From assembly GCA_036721855.1 (NCBI GenBank), contig DAIMKF010000001.1:1-64000 (forward strand): 64,000 bases of DNA. Direction: 5' to 3'. Positions 44,801-53,843 of the stretch are shown in pieces. A program made the translations under genes and the position numbers. This stretch comes from JAHDNZ01 sp036721855. GTDB lineage: Bacteria; Bacillota; DTU065. Each line of letters opens with the position of its first letter. Positions within the stretch are counted from its first letter, which is position 1. Below the pieces are notes generated by a model. That model saw only the letters and a list, made by a program, of their open reading frames with translations. It was not told the DNA's origin and did not search any database.

Positions 44801-45899
44801 GTCTAACAATTTCAAGCAACTTATTTTTATTATTTAGTGAAGGATCTTCTCTAACCAGAAAGGCCAGTTCCGAAAGGATTTGGCCGACAAGGGGACCTGC
44901 ACCTAAAATGTCAGCTACATCTTTACCCGAAACGTCCAGATCATCTATGGTAATGGGTTGAGAAATAAGATTAGCGGCTTGAGGCTTTTGGTTTCGAAAA
45001 GCGAGCCAGTCATCCAAATGATCTCTGCCAATATTAAAGCAAAGATGGCGTAGTTCAGCCATGCTTTGAGGTAGAGGATAATCGGTTAGAATCTTATCAA
45101 TAGCAGCCCAGATTTTTTTAGGAAGGATCAGCCAGTTTTTAAACCAGGGGTTGGCCTTTATAAGACAACTAAGTCTCAACTCCAGTTTCAGAGGAATATC
45201 AGTAAGTGAGAAAAGGTTAAATTCCTCTTGAAAAGCTTTAGGAGAGATCAAGGCTAGTTTACAGAGAGCATTTTCCGGAGCAGTTCCCAGCAAAAGTTTG
45301 TTTATCTCTAAAGTTAGGCGTTCTTTACTGATAAGTCTAAGCAGAGAAGCCGACTTCTCCAAACCCAAAAGGGTAGCATGATCTATTTGCCAACCACAGC
45401 CTAAGGTCGAGAGAAATCTAAGGGCTCTTAAAATCCTTAGAGCATCTTCTTTAAATCTTTCGTCTGGAGAACCAACCGCTTTAATTAATTTGTTTTCCAG
45501 ATCGGCTCTGCCGTTTAAGGGATCGATAAGGCCTTCTTTTATGGAATAAGCCATGGCATTTATCGTAAAGTCTCGACGAGCAAGGTCGTCATTAATATCA
45601 GTGGTAAAGGTTACCTCTAATGGGTGTCTACTATCGCGATAGAGGCTCTCTTTTCTAAAAGTAGTAACTTCAACCGGTCTTTCACTTAATACAGTTACAG
45701 TCCCAAAAATAATTCCGGTTAAAGCAGTATGTGGGAAAAGTTTAATTACCTCTTCCGGTAAAGCTTTAGTTGCTATATCATAATCAAAGGGAGTTTTACC
45801 AAGTAAGTAATCACGTACTGAACCACCTACTACATAACTTTGGAAACCAGCATTTTCCAAAGTCTCTAATATGCCGCTGATATATTTTGGTAGTTGCAT
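44784..45899 (-). CDS. CCA-adding / poly(A) polymerase family nucleotidyltransferase
   Basis: The 371-residue protein has the class II nucleotidyltransferase head YVVGGSVRDYLLGKTPFDYDIAT, with the catalytic DxD. It continues with VTTFRKESLYRDSRHPLEVTF, DLARRDFTINAMAYS, GSPDERFKEDALRILRALRF, and a helical neck/body. This set is shared by CCA-tRNA nucleotidyltransferases and related enzymes; the length fits a Bacillus-type CCA-adding enzyme. Its start overlaps an upstream in-frame extension of the divergent lepB frame by a few bases. Confidence 0.88.
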   Translation of the reverse strand: MQLPKYISGILETLENAGFQSYVVGGSVRDYLLGKTPFDYDIATKALPEEVIKLFPHTALTGIIFGTVTVLSERPVEVTTFRKESLYRDSRHPLEVTFTTDINDDLARRDFTINAMAYSIKEGLIDPLNGRADLENKLIKAVGSPDERFKEDALRILRALRFLSTLGCGWQIDHATLLGLEKSASLLRLISKERLTLEINKLLLGTAPENALCKLALISPKAFQEEFNLFSLTDIPLKLELRLSCLIKANPWFKNWLILPKKIWAAIDKILTDYPLPQSMAELRHLCFNIGRDHLDDWLAFRNQKPQAANLISQPITIDDLDVSGKDVADILGAGPLVGQILSELAFLVREDPSLNNKNKLLEIVRHKREP

Positions 45900-45947
45900 A
45901 ATAAACCCCAGCTTTTCTTAAGAGATATTTCTAGGAGGAATTGTTCC

Positions 45948-46508
45948 ATGTTAATACAGATTCGTGACTGGTTTATAACAATATTTGAAGCTATCCTGCT
46001 AACGATTTTTCTAATTGTTTTTGTTGCCCAGTCATTTCTGGTAGAAGGATATTCCATGGAACCTACCCTTCATAACGGCGAGCGTGTAATGGTAGAGAAA
46101 ATAACGTATCATTTACGCAAACCCAAAAGAGGTGAAATCGTCATTGTTAAGAATCCGCTGGACAAAAGAGACAAATATATAAAAAGAGTTGTGGGTCTCC
46201 CAGGTGATTTAATCGAAATAAACAAAGGTTCGGTCTACATTAACGGTATTTTACTGGAAGAAGATTATATTGCCGAACCGGTAGCATTTTGGTACAGCCA
46301 CGAGTACTTAGTTCCCGAAGGACATGTCTTTGTCTTGGGAGATAACCGCAATCATAGCGATGATAGCAGGCGGATTGGGCCTATACCTTACAAAAATGTC
46401 CTCGGTAGGGTGGTGGCTGTTTATTGGCCCCTTAAAAACTTTGAAGTTCTAAAGCAACCGACTGTAATGGCTAATTTCGAAGCAAAGCTTATTAATATGA
46501 TTTTATAA
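45948..46508 (+). CDS. lepB: Signal peptidase I
   Basis: The protein is 186 residues from ATG 45948 (TAGGAGGA upstream; an ATG at 45894 is inside the divergent gene and has no site). One N-terminal membrane helix (FEAILLTIFLIVFVAQSF) precedes the catalytic Ser in EGYSMEPTL (about residue 36). The catalytic Lys is in KYIKRVVGLPGD (about 75). FVLGDNRNHSDDSR is the family box E. It removes signal peptides of exported proteins, several of which are encoded in this window. Confidence 0.95.
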   Translation: MLIQIRDWFITIFEAILLTIFLIVFVAQSFLVEGYSMEPTLHNGERVMVEKITYHLRKPKRGEIVIVKNPLDKRDKYIKRVVGLPGDLIEINKGSVYINGILLEEDYIAEPVAFWYSHEYLVPEGHVFVLGDNRNHSDDSRRIGPIPYKNVLGRVVAVYWPLKNFEVLKQPTVMANFEAKLINMIL

Positions 46509-46552
46509 AACAGTTAAAAAGGGAGGTTAAACTCCCTTTTTAACTGTTTTTT
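46507..46552. terminator. Shared terminator of lepB and the ROK regulator gene
   Basis: A 19-bp perfect stem, AAAACAGTTAAAAAGGGAG (46507-46525) and CTCCCTTTTTAACTGTTTT (46532-46550), has a GTTAAA loop and T-run. The stop of the convergent ROK gene (46540) is in the right arm. Confidence 0.9.
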
Positions 46553-47769
46553 GCTTTATAGGTAGGTAATTCAAAAAGGCTTTTCAGCACTAAAGTAGCT
46601 GCACCCACAACACCAGCTGAGGCTCCTAAATTAGAAGCAACAACCTTAAAGTCTTGGCGGTGTCCTTCAATTGAGCATTCTTTGATAGCCTCAATCAGCT
46701 TTTTTGAGACAACATCGTTAGGAGGACAGATGAGGCCTCCTAAAATAACCAGACTTGGGTTGAGGAGATTTACCGAGGAGATGATGCCTCGGGAAACATT
46801 AAAGATCATCTCATCTAAAAGCTTTTTACAAAGGGGATCTCCTTCTAAGGCTGCACTAATAAAAGCTTCAAGGGAAAGATTCTCTAAGGTCATATCGGTA
46901 GGTTCGCCATTTGCTATGGCTTCTTTTATTTTAAGCAGCACATGGGTGCCATCGGCTATAGGTCCAAGACATCCTACAAGCCCACAACTGCATTGTAGAC
47001 CGCTAGAAGAGATGCTCATATGACCTAACTCACCGGCATTGCCATAAGCTCCTCTGTAGAGGGTACCATCGATGATTAGACCAGCACCTAAACCATACCC
47101 TAAATAAACATAGAGAACGTGACGTTGTTTTTCACTAAAGCCAAACCAGGTTTCACCTAGGGCCATGGCATTAACATCATTTTCAACAGCAAAAGTGAAT
47201 TGATCTTTATATCTTTCAAGAAGAGGTGTTAGATCTAGTCGATTCCATTGATCACCAAGGAGGTATCTTGTCTGGTTTCCCTCAACAAGGCCTAAAATAC
47301 CAATACCGGCTCCGACTAAAGAGTGAGAAAGGTTGCTCTCTTCTAAGTATTTTAATGTATATTCAATGCCGGTAATAGTTTTACTTAGAACTTCCTGTGA
47401 ATCTGCAAGATTGGCCTGTACTTTGTAAGTAGTTAGAGGTTGTCCAACTAAATTAACCGGAGCAATCATTATACCATCATGATTTATTGTTATACCCAAG
47501 CCAATCCGTCCGTTGGGAATGAGTTCTAAGAGAATAGGTTTGCGTCCTGCAGCTGATTTACCCAAACCAATCTCGCGGACCAATCCATTTTCGATTAGCT
47601 CAGCTACAAGGCTAGAGACAGTAGTAGGTGAGAGATTGGTTTTAGCAGTGAGATTGGCACGTGAGACTCCGGGATTGCGTCTGATTAGCTTTAAAAGCAA
47701 AGAGAGGTTCCACTCTTTCATCAGTTGGAGGTTCGCTGTTCTAAATTCCAAGAGATCACCGTCTTTCAC
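46540..47769 (-). CDS. ROK-family transcriptional regulator (NagC/XylR type)
   Basis: The 409-residue protein has an N-terminal winged HTH (LLLKLIRRNPGVSRANLTAK followed by TNLSPTTVSSLVAELIENGLV) and then a ROK domain. The ROK domain shows AVENDVNAMALGE, GYGLGAGLIIDG, GNAGELGHM and the zinc motif CSCGLVGCL. ROK regulators repress sugar-use genes and respond to a sugar or sugar phosphate. No obvious target gene is next to it; the sugar-binding protein/lyase pair 25 kb away is one candidate only. The Glu-x-Gly-His ligand set is intact. Confidence 0.92.
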   Translation of the reverse strand: MKDGDLLEFRTANLQLMKEWNLSLLLKLIRRNPGVSRANLTAKTNLSPTTVSSLVAELIENGLVREIGLGKSAAGRKPILLELIPNGRIGLGITINHDGIMIAPVNLVGQPLTTYKVQANLADSQEVLSKTITGIEYTLKYLEESNLSHSLVGAGIGILGLVEGNQTRYLLGDQWNRLDLTPLLERYKDQFTFAVENDVNAMALGETWFGFSEKQRHVLYVYLGYGLGAGLIIDGTLYRGAYGNAGELGHMSISSSGLQCSCGLVGCLGPIADGTHVLLKIKEAIANGEPTDMTLENLSLEAFISAALEGDPLCKKLLDEMIFNVSRGIISSVNLLNPSLVILGGLICPPNDVVSKKLIEAIKECSIEGHRQDFKVVASNLGASAGVVGAATLVLKSLFELPTYKAKNS

Positions 47770-47920
47770 ACAATTTTAAACATTCCAGATCTTGCTATTT
47801 AATTCTCGTATGAGCTGAATTATCCTCTCTATAACAGTCTTTGATTATAACAAAAGGGAGTCTGTGTTAAAGAGTAGAAGCTAGTAAGAAGATAATTGAT
47901 AAAGTATGGAGTTGAAATAG

Positions 47921-48550
47921 ATGGCTGAAACTTATCGTTCGGTAGCCAAGGAGGAAAAAATAGAGTTTAGTGAGAAAAGATCGCGTTTTATCGGCCATGT
48001 TGCACCGGTCCAATCTCCAGAAGAAGCGACAGCATTTTTAGAGAAGATTATTCAAGAACATCCCCAGGCTACGCACAATGTCTGGGCCTACCGTTTAGGG
48101 ATATATGGACAACAGCAAAGGTTCTCCGATGCAGGTGAGCCTTCACAAACAGCCGGCATGCCGACTTTAGATGTGATCATAAAACAAGATATTACACAAT
48201 TAATAATTGTTACTACCCGCTATTTTGGAGGTATTCTTCTCGGGGCAGGTGGCTTGGTTAGAGCCTATAGCAAAGCGGCGGCGGAAGTTGTTTTAGCAGC
48301 AGGGATTGTTACTTATGCTCTAAAAGAAAAATATCGCCTCACCATTGGGTATAGTGAGTGGGGTATTTTTAAAAACCAGTGTGAAAAGAGAAACTGGCTT
48401 TTAGAGGAGATTGTATATTTGGAAAAAGTAAATTTGGCTGTAATTATTCCGGCAGCTGCTAAAGATGAATTAACAGCCATGGCCCAAAATATTACCGGTG
48501 GTAGTGTAGCTTTAGAATATCTTACAAGTCTGTATCTGCCAATAAATTAA
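47921..48550 (+). CDS. YigZ/IMPACT family protein
   Basis: The 209-residue protein shows KRSRFIGHVAPVQSPEEA at the N-terminus, QRFSDAGEPSQTAGMP in the middle, and TRYFGGILLGAGGLVRAYSKAA, which together define the UPF0029/IMPACT domain. A C-terminal ferredoxin-like domain (DUF1949) follows. The family may bind translation factors or nucleic acids; its biochemical role in bacteria is unsettled. The gene is monocistronic, divergent from the ROK gene. Confidence 0.93.
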   Translation: MAETYRSVAKEEKIEFSEKRSRFIGHVAPVQSPEEATAFLEKIIQEHPQATHNVWAYRLGIYGQQQRFSDAGEPSQTAGMPTLDVIIKQDITQLIIVTTRYFGGILLGAGGLVRAYSKAAAEVVLAAGIVTYALKEKYRLTIGYSEWGIFKNQCEKRNWLLEEIVYLEKVNLAVIIPAAAKDELTAMAQNITGGSVALEYLTSLYLPIN

Positions 48551-48912
48551 AAAATTTAAGACTGATAGCATCTAAGATAAGTTTTTCGACCCTAACTAAG
48601 AATCAGAAGACTTTGCTTGCATTTTTCTGCGAAGAGAAGGACTTTTAAAACTGATTTTTGCAAGGCTTCACTTAAGATTATTTCAACCTTTCAGCATCAG
48701 CTAATAAAAGCCTTAAGAAATGCAAATTTATAGGTTCTCGAATTCGATAATAGCGACAAAACTTTATAAAAAATATTTGCAGTTTATTTAGCCTTATTAA
48801 TAATCTTGTAGTCTGTTTATTCATCTAAACCTCAGAGATTTCTGCTCAAAAATACCAACTCGATTCTTTTCGAGAAGTCTAATAGAAATAATCTAAAGAA
48901 ATGCCATTTAAT
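48551..48912. other. Non-coding stretch after yigZ
   Basis: This 360-nt, AT-rich stretch lies between two convergent genes. I found no strong inverted repeat, RNA motif or decayed coding frame in it. Confidence 0.4.
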
Positions 48913-49845
48913 TCATAGTGTATTTTTGAATGCCAAATAGCCGTTATAGAGATCGATAGAACTAGCCGGACCGGCAAAAGCGCTGCTTGAGGCTGGATTC
49001 ATTAGGCCTAGATATTGATAAGTGATTATTTTACTCACATAAGGAGAAACTGCTTTGATTTGTTGAATTAATCTTTCTGGTTTTGCAGGAAGGGCATTAG
49101 AAGCATAAGGAGTAGTTTCAAATCTAAAGGCTTCTACATTGGCCCAAAGCTCTACGCCTGCTTGGGCGTGAGCTTTACCCAGGTCGGCAAATATCTGCGG
49201 GAGCTCTTCAGTAGAGGTTTTGAAAACACCGACTTCATCCTGGTAGGCTACAATATCAGCTCCTAAATTTTTAAGCTGGTCAATGAATCTATCGTCGGCT
49301 TTGGCTGTACGAGTACCATAGGGACTTATTAAAATAGGCATTTTACTAAGGGGTTTTAAGATATTTTGACAGTTGCCGACATACTTTTCGTAGCGAGGAT
49401 TAAAATAAGCAGGTATGTGCCCTTCTTCAGGTAAATACCAACCATAAAAACTGGAATAATGGCCATATTTATCCAAGAGTTCTTCAGCTATCGATTTAGT
49501 TAGGGCAAAATCTTTTGGGTCCATGGCGGCAATACTATGCTCATTAAAAAAACCCAAACCTATAAAGACTCGCATCTTATATTTTGAGGCCTCATCCAAT
49601 ACTGCCAAAAGGGGATCGGAAGCATTAATTACCTCATTTTGGGGGATAAACCTAGTTGGAAAAAAGGCTTTTCCTTTTAGGGTGATACTAGTAACAATAA
49701 TTGTATCTAGCCCTAAGTCAGCCATTTCTCTGACTTTAATACGCCAGTTCTCATTTTGGAAACTACGGCAATCTTCGCGCCAAATAGCCAGGGGATTATG
49801 GTGATAAAATTCCATAAAACTACCGGTTATTGGTTTTAACCTCAT
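48913..49845 (-). CDS. DUF4434-type TIM-barrel protein
   Basis: The protein is 310 residues from ATG 49845, with AAGGTG 10 nt upstream. The text ITGSFMEFYHHNPLAIW, REMADLGLDTIIVTSI, VFIGLGFFNEHS, SFYGWYLPEEGHIPAYFNP, ADIVAYQDEVGVF and AGVELWANVEAF fits DUF4434, a glycoside-hydrolase-like TIM barrel. The Glu in YLPEE and the later WANVE could be catalytic by analogy. There is no signal peptide, so it would act in the cytoplasm. Its substrate is unknown. Confidence 0.75.
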   Translation of the reverse strand: MRLKPITGSFMEFYHHNPLAIWREDCRSFQNENWRIKVREMADLGLDTIIVTSITLKGKAFFPTRFIPQNEVINASDPLLAVLDEASKYKMRVFIGLGFFNEHSIAAMDPKDFALTKSIAEELLDKYGHYSSFYGWYLPEEGHIPAYFNPRYEKYVGNCQNILKPLSKMPILISPYGTRTAKADDRFIDQLKNLGADIVAYQDEVGVFKTSTEELPQIFADLGKAHAQAGVELWANVEAFRFETTPYASNALPAKPERLIQQIKAVSPYVSKIITYQYLGLMNPASSSAFAGPASSIDLYNGYLAFKNTL

Positions 49846-49949
49846 ATAGATATAACACCTTCTTCTCCAAATATTTTTCAATTGGGAAAAACTTAGGGAA
49901 GATAAAAGGTGGGTTAAGAGCTATGATTTATCTTAACTATAGTTATATT

Positions 49950-49990
49950 TAAAAAGGCAACCCCCAGATAAAATCGAGGTTGTTGCCTTG
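49950..49990 (-). terminator. Terminator of the small membrane-protein cluster
   Basis: AAGGCAAC (49954-49961) pairs with GTTGCCTT (49982-49989), with partial inner pairing; on the minus strand it is followed by TTTTTAAAT. Confidence 0.6.
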
Positions 49991-50070
49991 TTAAGTGATA
50001 ATAGAAATAGATGCAGTAGCCAAGACCGTAGAACAGCAGTTTCAGGACAAATACGCTATATAGTTGTCTT

Positions 50071-50553
50071 TTATGCATACCAGGGAAAAACATCTAAATA
50101 GTTAAGGGTAACCTGTAGGATAGAAAAAACAAAAACCAGGGTCAGAAAGTGATTTTCCCAAAAGCGATCACTTTTTGTAATAAGATTAAAAAAGAAGTTT
50201 TTACTCAATTCAGGTGCAAGTAGAGTAATCACTCTGAAGGGAAAAGAAACTGCGGTATAAAGATATAGGAAGGTCCCCAGAAAGCTATAATGCAAAGCCT
50301 TTTTTAGATCTAAAGAACTCATATATAGAAAAGACCTTGTACCTCCACATAATGGGCATCTGTATTTGCCATGGGTAAGAGTTCTAAGCCGGCCAAGAAT
50401 ATAAGATAGGTCTTTGGCTAAAGCAGTGTGCTGTAAAAAGTTGGTATATAATAGGGCCCCGACAACAATACCAAGGGTAGTTAAAACGAGAGCTACATTT
50501 TTTCGGTCTGATTGTATCTTGCTTAGAAAGAAGCGAGGTATTAGATCAAGCAA
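50071..50553 (-). CDS. DUF2752 family membrane protein
   Basis: The 160-residue protein has the DUF2752 signature KYRCPLCGGTRSFLYMSSLD followed by two or more hydrophobic segments. The Cys pair and the TR dipeptide are the family hallmark. Function unknown. It lies 12 nt after a zinc-ribbon/TM2-like gene, a pairing commonly seen, so they may act together at the membrane. Confidence 0.8.
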   Translation of the reverse strand: MLDLIPRFFLSKIQSDRKNVALVLTTLGIVVGALLYTNFLQHTALAKDLSYILGRLRTLTHGKYRCPLCGGTRSFLYMSSLDLKKALHYSFLGTFLYLYTAVSFPFRVITLLAPELSKNFFFNLITKSDRFWENHFLTLVFVFSILQVTLNYLDVFPWYA

Positions 50554-50565
50554 AGATATAACCTC

Positions 50566-51018
50566 CTAAAAGAACTCCCATTGTCCTACAGGGTGGCCAT
50601 CCAAAAGTTTTTTGCCAATAGCATTGGCATCGATCATGGACAGGATATTTACAGCCAAAGTTAGGCCTCCATAGGAAAACAGTCCTAAAAAGAGAGCCAC
50701 AAGGATAATTACTAGTCCTTTGGTTACCTGTCCGAGATAGATCTGACCGCCTCCCGACAATAAACAGCTGAGCAAAACAGCTGTACCCGGGCTTTTGGGA
50801 GGCTTTGTCGGATAAACCAAATTAGTAGAAGAACCAAAGGCATAACCCTGGTTAGCTTGTAAAAGTCTGCTGCCACAGCTAGTGCAAATCTCCTGGTTTT
50901 CCCTGGTCGGAGCACCACACTCCTGGCAGAAGTTGGTCCCATTAAGAGGCCTTACGCCACAACTCACACAGATTTCAGCTTTAGGATTTAGTGCTGTACC
51001 ACAAGTTCTGCAATGCAT
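50566..51018 (-). CDS. Double zinc-ribbon protein with TM2-like membrane domain
   Basis: The protein is 150 residues from ATG 51018 (AAGGAG upstream). The N-terminus has CRTCG, CVSCG, CQECG and CTSCG, four CxxC knuckles forming two zinc ribbons. A linker and a membrane domain with GTAVLLSCLLSGGGQIYLGQ follow, a TM2/DUF-type turn. Cytoplasmic zinc ribbons tethered to the membrane are seen in many Bacillota; the role is unknown. It lies in a minus-strand cluster with 51085-51471 and 50071-50553. Confidence 0.8.
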   Translation of the reverse strand: MHCRTCGTALNPKAEICVSCGVRPLNGTNFCQECGAPTRENQEICTSCGSRLLQANQGYAFGSSTNLVYPTKPPKSPGTAVLLSCLLSGGGQIYLGQVTKGLVIILVALFLGLFSYGGLTLAVNILSMIDANAIGKKLLDGHPVGQWEFF

Positions 51019-51084
51019 AAAAAACACTCCTTAACAAGGTGTTTAGGATCTAACTAACAGTACCTCTGGAGACAAACAGAAACA

Positions 51085-51471
51085 TTAGAAATAAGGATAG
51101 ATGTGGTAAGTGTTGACTCTAAAAAAGCCTATGATAAAAACAACGATCAAAATGAGGATAATTAACTCTCTAATAATACCTAGGACTAAAAGACTGATTC
51201 CCTGGGAGCGACGCGCGGGGTTTGATAGACTAACAACTCCCATAATGATGCCAAAAAAGGGTATCAAGATAGTTCCGGCAATTAACAAAAACATGGCCAA
51301 CCCCGTCCAGGCACTGTTAATAGAGCGAGGTTTATAAAATTCTGGGAAGCTATAGCCACACTTAATACAAATAACTGCTTTGGCTAGAGCCTGATGGCCA
51401 CAGTTAGGGCAGTATTTTATCTGGTTATGGTAAGAGGTATCAGGTGTAGAGTCAAGGTTTTCGGCGGACAT
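51085..51471 (-). CDS. Zinc-ribbon protein with two membrane helices (DUF4190-like)
   Basis: The 128-residue protein has one zinc ribbon (YCPNCG and CIKCG) near the N-terminus and two helices in the second half (TGLAMFLLIAGTILIPFFGI, then GIIRELIILILIVVFIIGFF) joined by SLSNPARRSQG. This resembles DUF4190 proteins with an added ribbon. Function unknown. Confidence 0.75.
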   Translation of the reverse strand: MSAENLDSTPDTSYHNQIKYCPNCGHQALAKAVICIKCGYSFPEFYKPRSINSAWTGLAMFLLIAGTILIPFFGIIMGVVSLSNPARRSQGISLLVLGIIRELIILILIVVFIIGFFRVNTYHIYPYF

Positions 51472-51671
51472 CTTTATCCCTCACTTTACTAGCGTTAATT
51501 TCCGGCAGAATTCGGGTCTTTTCACCCAGCCTATTTTACCTATTCGCAAAACGGAGATGTTTTCCTCTAAAGCCGGAGCAGCTTTTTAGTAATAAGGAGT
51601 CTCCAGAGAAAGGATTCAGGTTCTCAATCAAGAAAATACAGAATTGCATTTCAGGTTAAGTGGGTTTTATA

Positions 51672-51680
51672 GGGGGGGGG
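51672..51680 (+). repeat. G9 homopolymer tract before hsdM
   Basis: Nine consecutive G residues in an otherwise AT-rich genome. The tract serves as the ribosome binding site for the TTG start at 51687 (6 nt away) and is therefore a candidate for slipped-strand phase variation. Confidence 0.95.
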
Positions 51681-51686
51681 TTGGCT

Positions 51687-53708
51687 TTGTTTAACTTTAG
51701 CGATAAAACCAATTTTCTTTGGAGTCTGGCCGATTTACTGCGAGATCATTTCAAACGCAGCAAATATCAGGATGTTATCTTACCATTTACTGTTTTAAGA
51801 AGAATTGATTGTGTTTTAGAACCTACTAAAGAAAAAGTTTTAACAACTTATTCTCAATTTGAAAAAGGAACAAATCGCCTCGAACAATATCTTTGCCAAG
51901 CTTCAGGTTATGCCTTCTATAATATATCTCCCTATACATTCAAAAAACTCATAGAGGAACCGGGAAATCTAGCTGAGAATTTAAATGCATATATAGATGG
52001 TTTTAGCTTGAATATGCGAGAAATTCTGGCAAAATATGATTTTAAAAACACCATATTAAAGCTAGATAAAGCAGGCTTACTTTTTTTAATAATGGATAAG
52101 TTTTACAATCTTGATTTGCACCCGGAAAGAGTAAGCAACATTGAAATGGGTTATATCTTTGAAGATTTAATAAGAAGATTCAATGAAGCCCTAAATGAAA
52201 ACCCGGGTGAACATTTTACCCCAAGAGAAGTTATTCGTTTAATGTTTTCTCTGCTAATAGAACCCGATAAAAAAGAGATTCTAAAAGAGGGCATGGTTTG
52301 TTCCATATATGATCCTTGTTGCGGTAGCGGTGGTATGTTAACAACGGCGAAAAACATGCTCTCGGAGTTAAACAAAACCGCCACTATCGATCTTTTCGGC
52401 CAAGAAGTTAACCCAGAAACCTTTGCAGTATGTAAATCAGATCTTTATCTAAAAAGTGCAAATGGCAAAGATGCTGAAAATATCTATTTTGGCAGCACTT
52501 TATCAGATGATAAATTAAAAGGCAAGACTTTTGACTATATGCTGGCCAATCCTCCCTACGGCAAGGAATGGAAGACAGATGAAGAAGCGGTTAAAGCTGA
52601 ATATTTAAAAGGTTTTGCCGGTAGATTTCAAGCAGGTTACCCCCGAATTAACGATGGCCAACTGCTTTTTTTGCAACATATGCTATCTAAAATGAAACCC
52701 CTTGCCGAAGGTGGCAGCCGCATGGCCATTATTACAAACGGTTCGCCCCTATTTACCGGAGATGCCGGTAGTGGTGAAAGCGAAATTAGACGCTGGATCA
52801 TTGAAAATGACTGGCTAGAGGCCATAATTGCCTTACCGGAGCAACTTTTTTATAATACAGCCATTGCCACCTATATCTGGATACTGACCAATAAAAAAGT
52901 AACAAAACGCCAAGGCAAAGTGCAACTTATTAATGCCCAAGACTTCTTTTCACCAATAAAAAAGAGTCTCGGTAATAAAAGAAGAGAGATCACAGCTACA
53001 CATTTGACTGAGATCCTTTCACTCTACAGAGCCTTTACAGAAGGAAAATACTGTAAAATATTTAATAACAGCGATCTTGGTTATCGGAAAATAACTATTG
53101 AAAGACCTCTGCGACTTAACTATCAAGCCTCTTCGCAGAGAATAGATAGTTTGCGAGAAAAAAGAGTCTTCCAAAATTTAGCAAAAACTAAAAAGCAAAC
53201 TTCTCAGGCAGAATCCGAAGGACGCAGACTGCAGAGTTCCATTCTTAAAGTTCTAAATAGCTTGCCCGATGAAAAGTTTACTGAGAGGAAAAAATTTGAA
53301 AAACTAGTTAAGACAGCCCTACGCGGTGCGGGTATAAAGATAAATGCCACCATATTTAGAACGATCATTAATTCTTTAGCTCAAAAAGATGCTTTCGCAC
53401 CCCCTGTAAGTGATGCCAAAGGTAATCTTCAAGCAGATCCAAAGCTTAGGGATACGGAAAATGTGCCTCTTCAAGAGGATGTCTATGAGTATTTTAATAA
53501 TGAAGTAAAACCCCGAGTGCAAGATTCCTGGCTTAATGAAAATTTTCGTGATGGCCAAGATAATCAAATAGGCAAAGTAGGTTATGAAATCAACTTCAAT
53601 CGCTATTTTTATGAATATAAAGTACCACGACCTCTTAAGGAGGTAGAAGCTGAGCTCTATCAGCTGGAAGAAGAGATCTTAAAGCTTTTTCACGAGTTGA
53701 CTAGTTAG
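51687..53708 (+). CDS. Type I restriction-modification methylase subunit (HsdM), solitary
   Basis: The protein is 673 residues from TTG 51687; the first residues FNFSDKTNFLWSLADLLR match HsdM starts. A frame from GTG 51660 would place the G9 tract inside the gene. The N-terminal HsdM helical domain is followed by an N6-adenine methylase domain with SAM motif YDPCCGSGGML (about residue 208) and catalytic NPPYGKEW (about 288). The C-terminal part (480-673) is a helical region ending in a coiled coil. HsdM normally needs HsdS for DNA recognition and HsdR for cutting, but neither is adjacent. A solitary epigenetic methylase, or partners elsewhere, are both possible. Confidence 0.92.
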   Translation: MFNFSDKTNFLWSLADLLRDHFKRSKYQDVILPFTVLRRIDCVLEPTKEKVLTTYSQFEKGTNRLEQYLCQASGYAFYNISPYTFKKLIEEPGNLAENLNAYIDGFSLNMREILAKYDFKNTILKLDKAGLLFLIMDKFYNLDLHPERVSNIEMGYIFEDLIRRFNEALNENPGEHFTPREVIRLMFSLLIEPDKKEILKEGMVCSIYDPCCGSGGMLTTAKNMLSELNKTATIDLFGQEVNPETFAVCKSDLYLKSANGKDAENIYFGSTLSDDKLKGKTFDYMLANPPYGKEWKTDEEAVKAEYLKGFAGRFQAGYPRINDGQLLFLQHMLSKMKPLAEGGSRMAIITNGSPLFTGDAGSGESEIRRWIIENDWLEAIIALPEQLFYNTAIATYIWILTNKKVTKRQGKVQLINAQDFFSPIKKSLGNKRREITATHLTEILSLYRAFTEGKYCKIFNNSDLGYRKITIERPLRLNYQASSQRIDSLREKRVFQNLAKTKKQTSQAESEGRRLQSSILKVLNSLPDEKFTERKKFEKLVKTALRGAGIKINATIFRTIINSLAQKDAFAPPVSDAKGNLQADPKLRDTENVPLQEDVYEYFNNEVKPRVQDSWLNENFRDGQDNQIGKVGYEINFNRYFYEYKVPRPLKEVEAELYQLEEEILKLFHELTS

Positions 53709-53765
53709 TGTTTGATGGATTCTAAAAAGCATTTCCTGTATCCTACTTTGGGTTAACAGATTAAA

Positions 53766-53787
53766 AAGCCTCTCATTGGAGAGGCTT
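53766..53787. terminator. Hairpin terminator after hsdM
   Basis: AAGCCTCTC (53766-53774), loop ATTG, GAGAGGCTT (53779-53787). It stands between convergent genes and lacks a long T-run on the plus strand. Confidence 0.6.
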
Positions 53788-53843
53788 AGCGAATATTTCT
53801 TTATTTTAAAATCGATTATTTGGTTGATTACAGATACCTACTA

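Noticed and set aside
51644..51673. TTGCAT ... TATAGG as a promoter that would make hsdM nearly leaderless
   Set aside because: The -10 match is weak and the spacer is 18 nt; not enough to claim, though it would make the G9 tract part of the promoter-to-start spacer.
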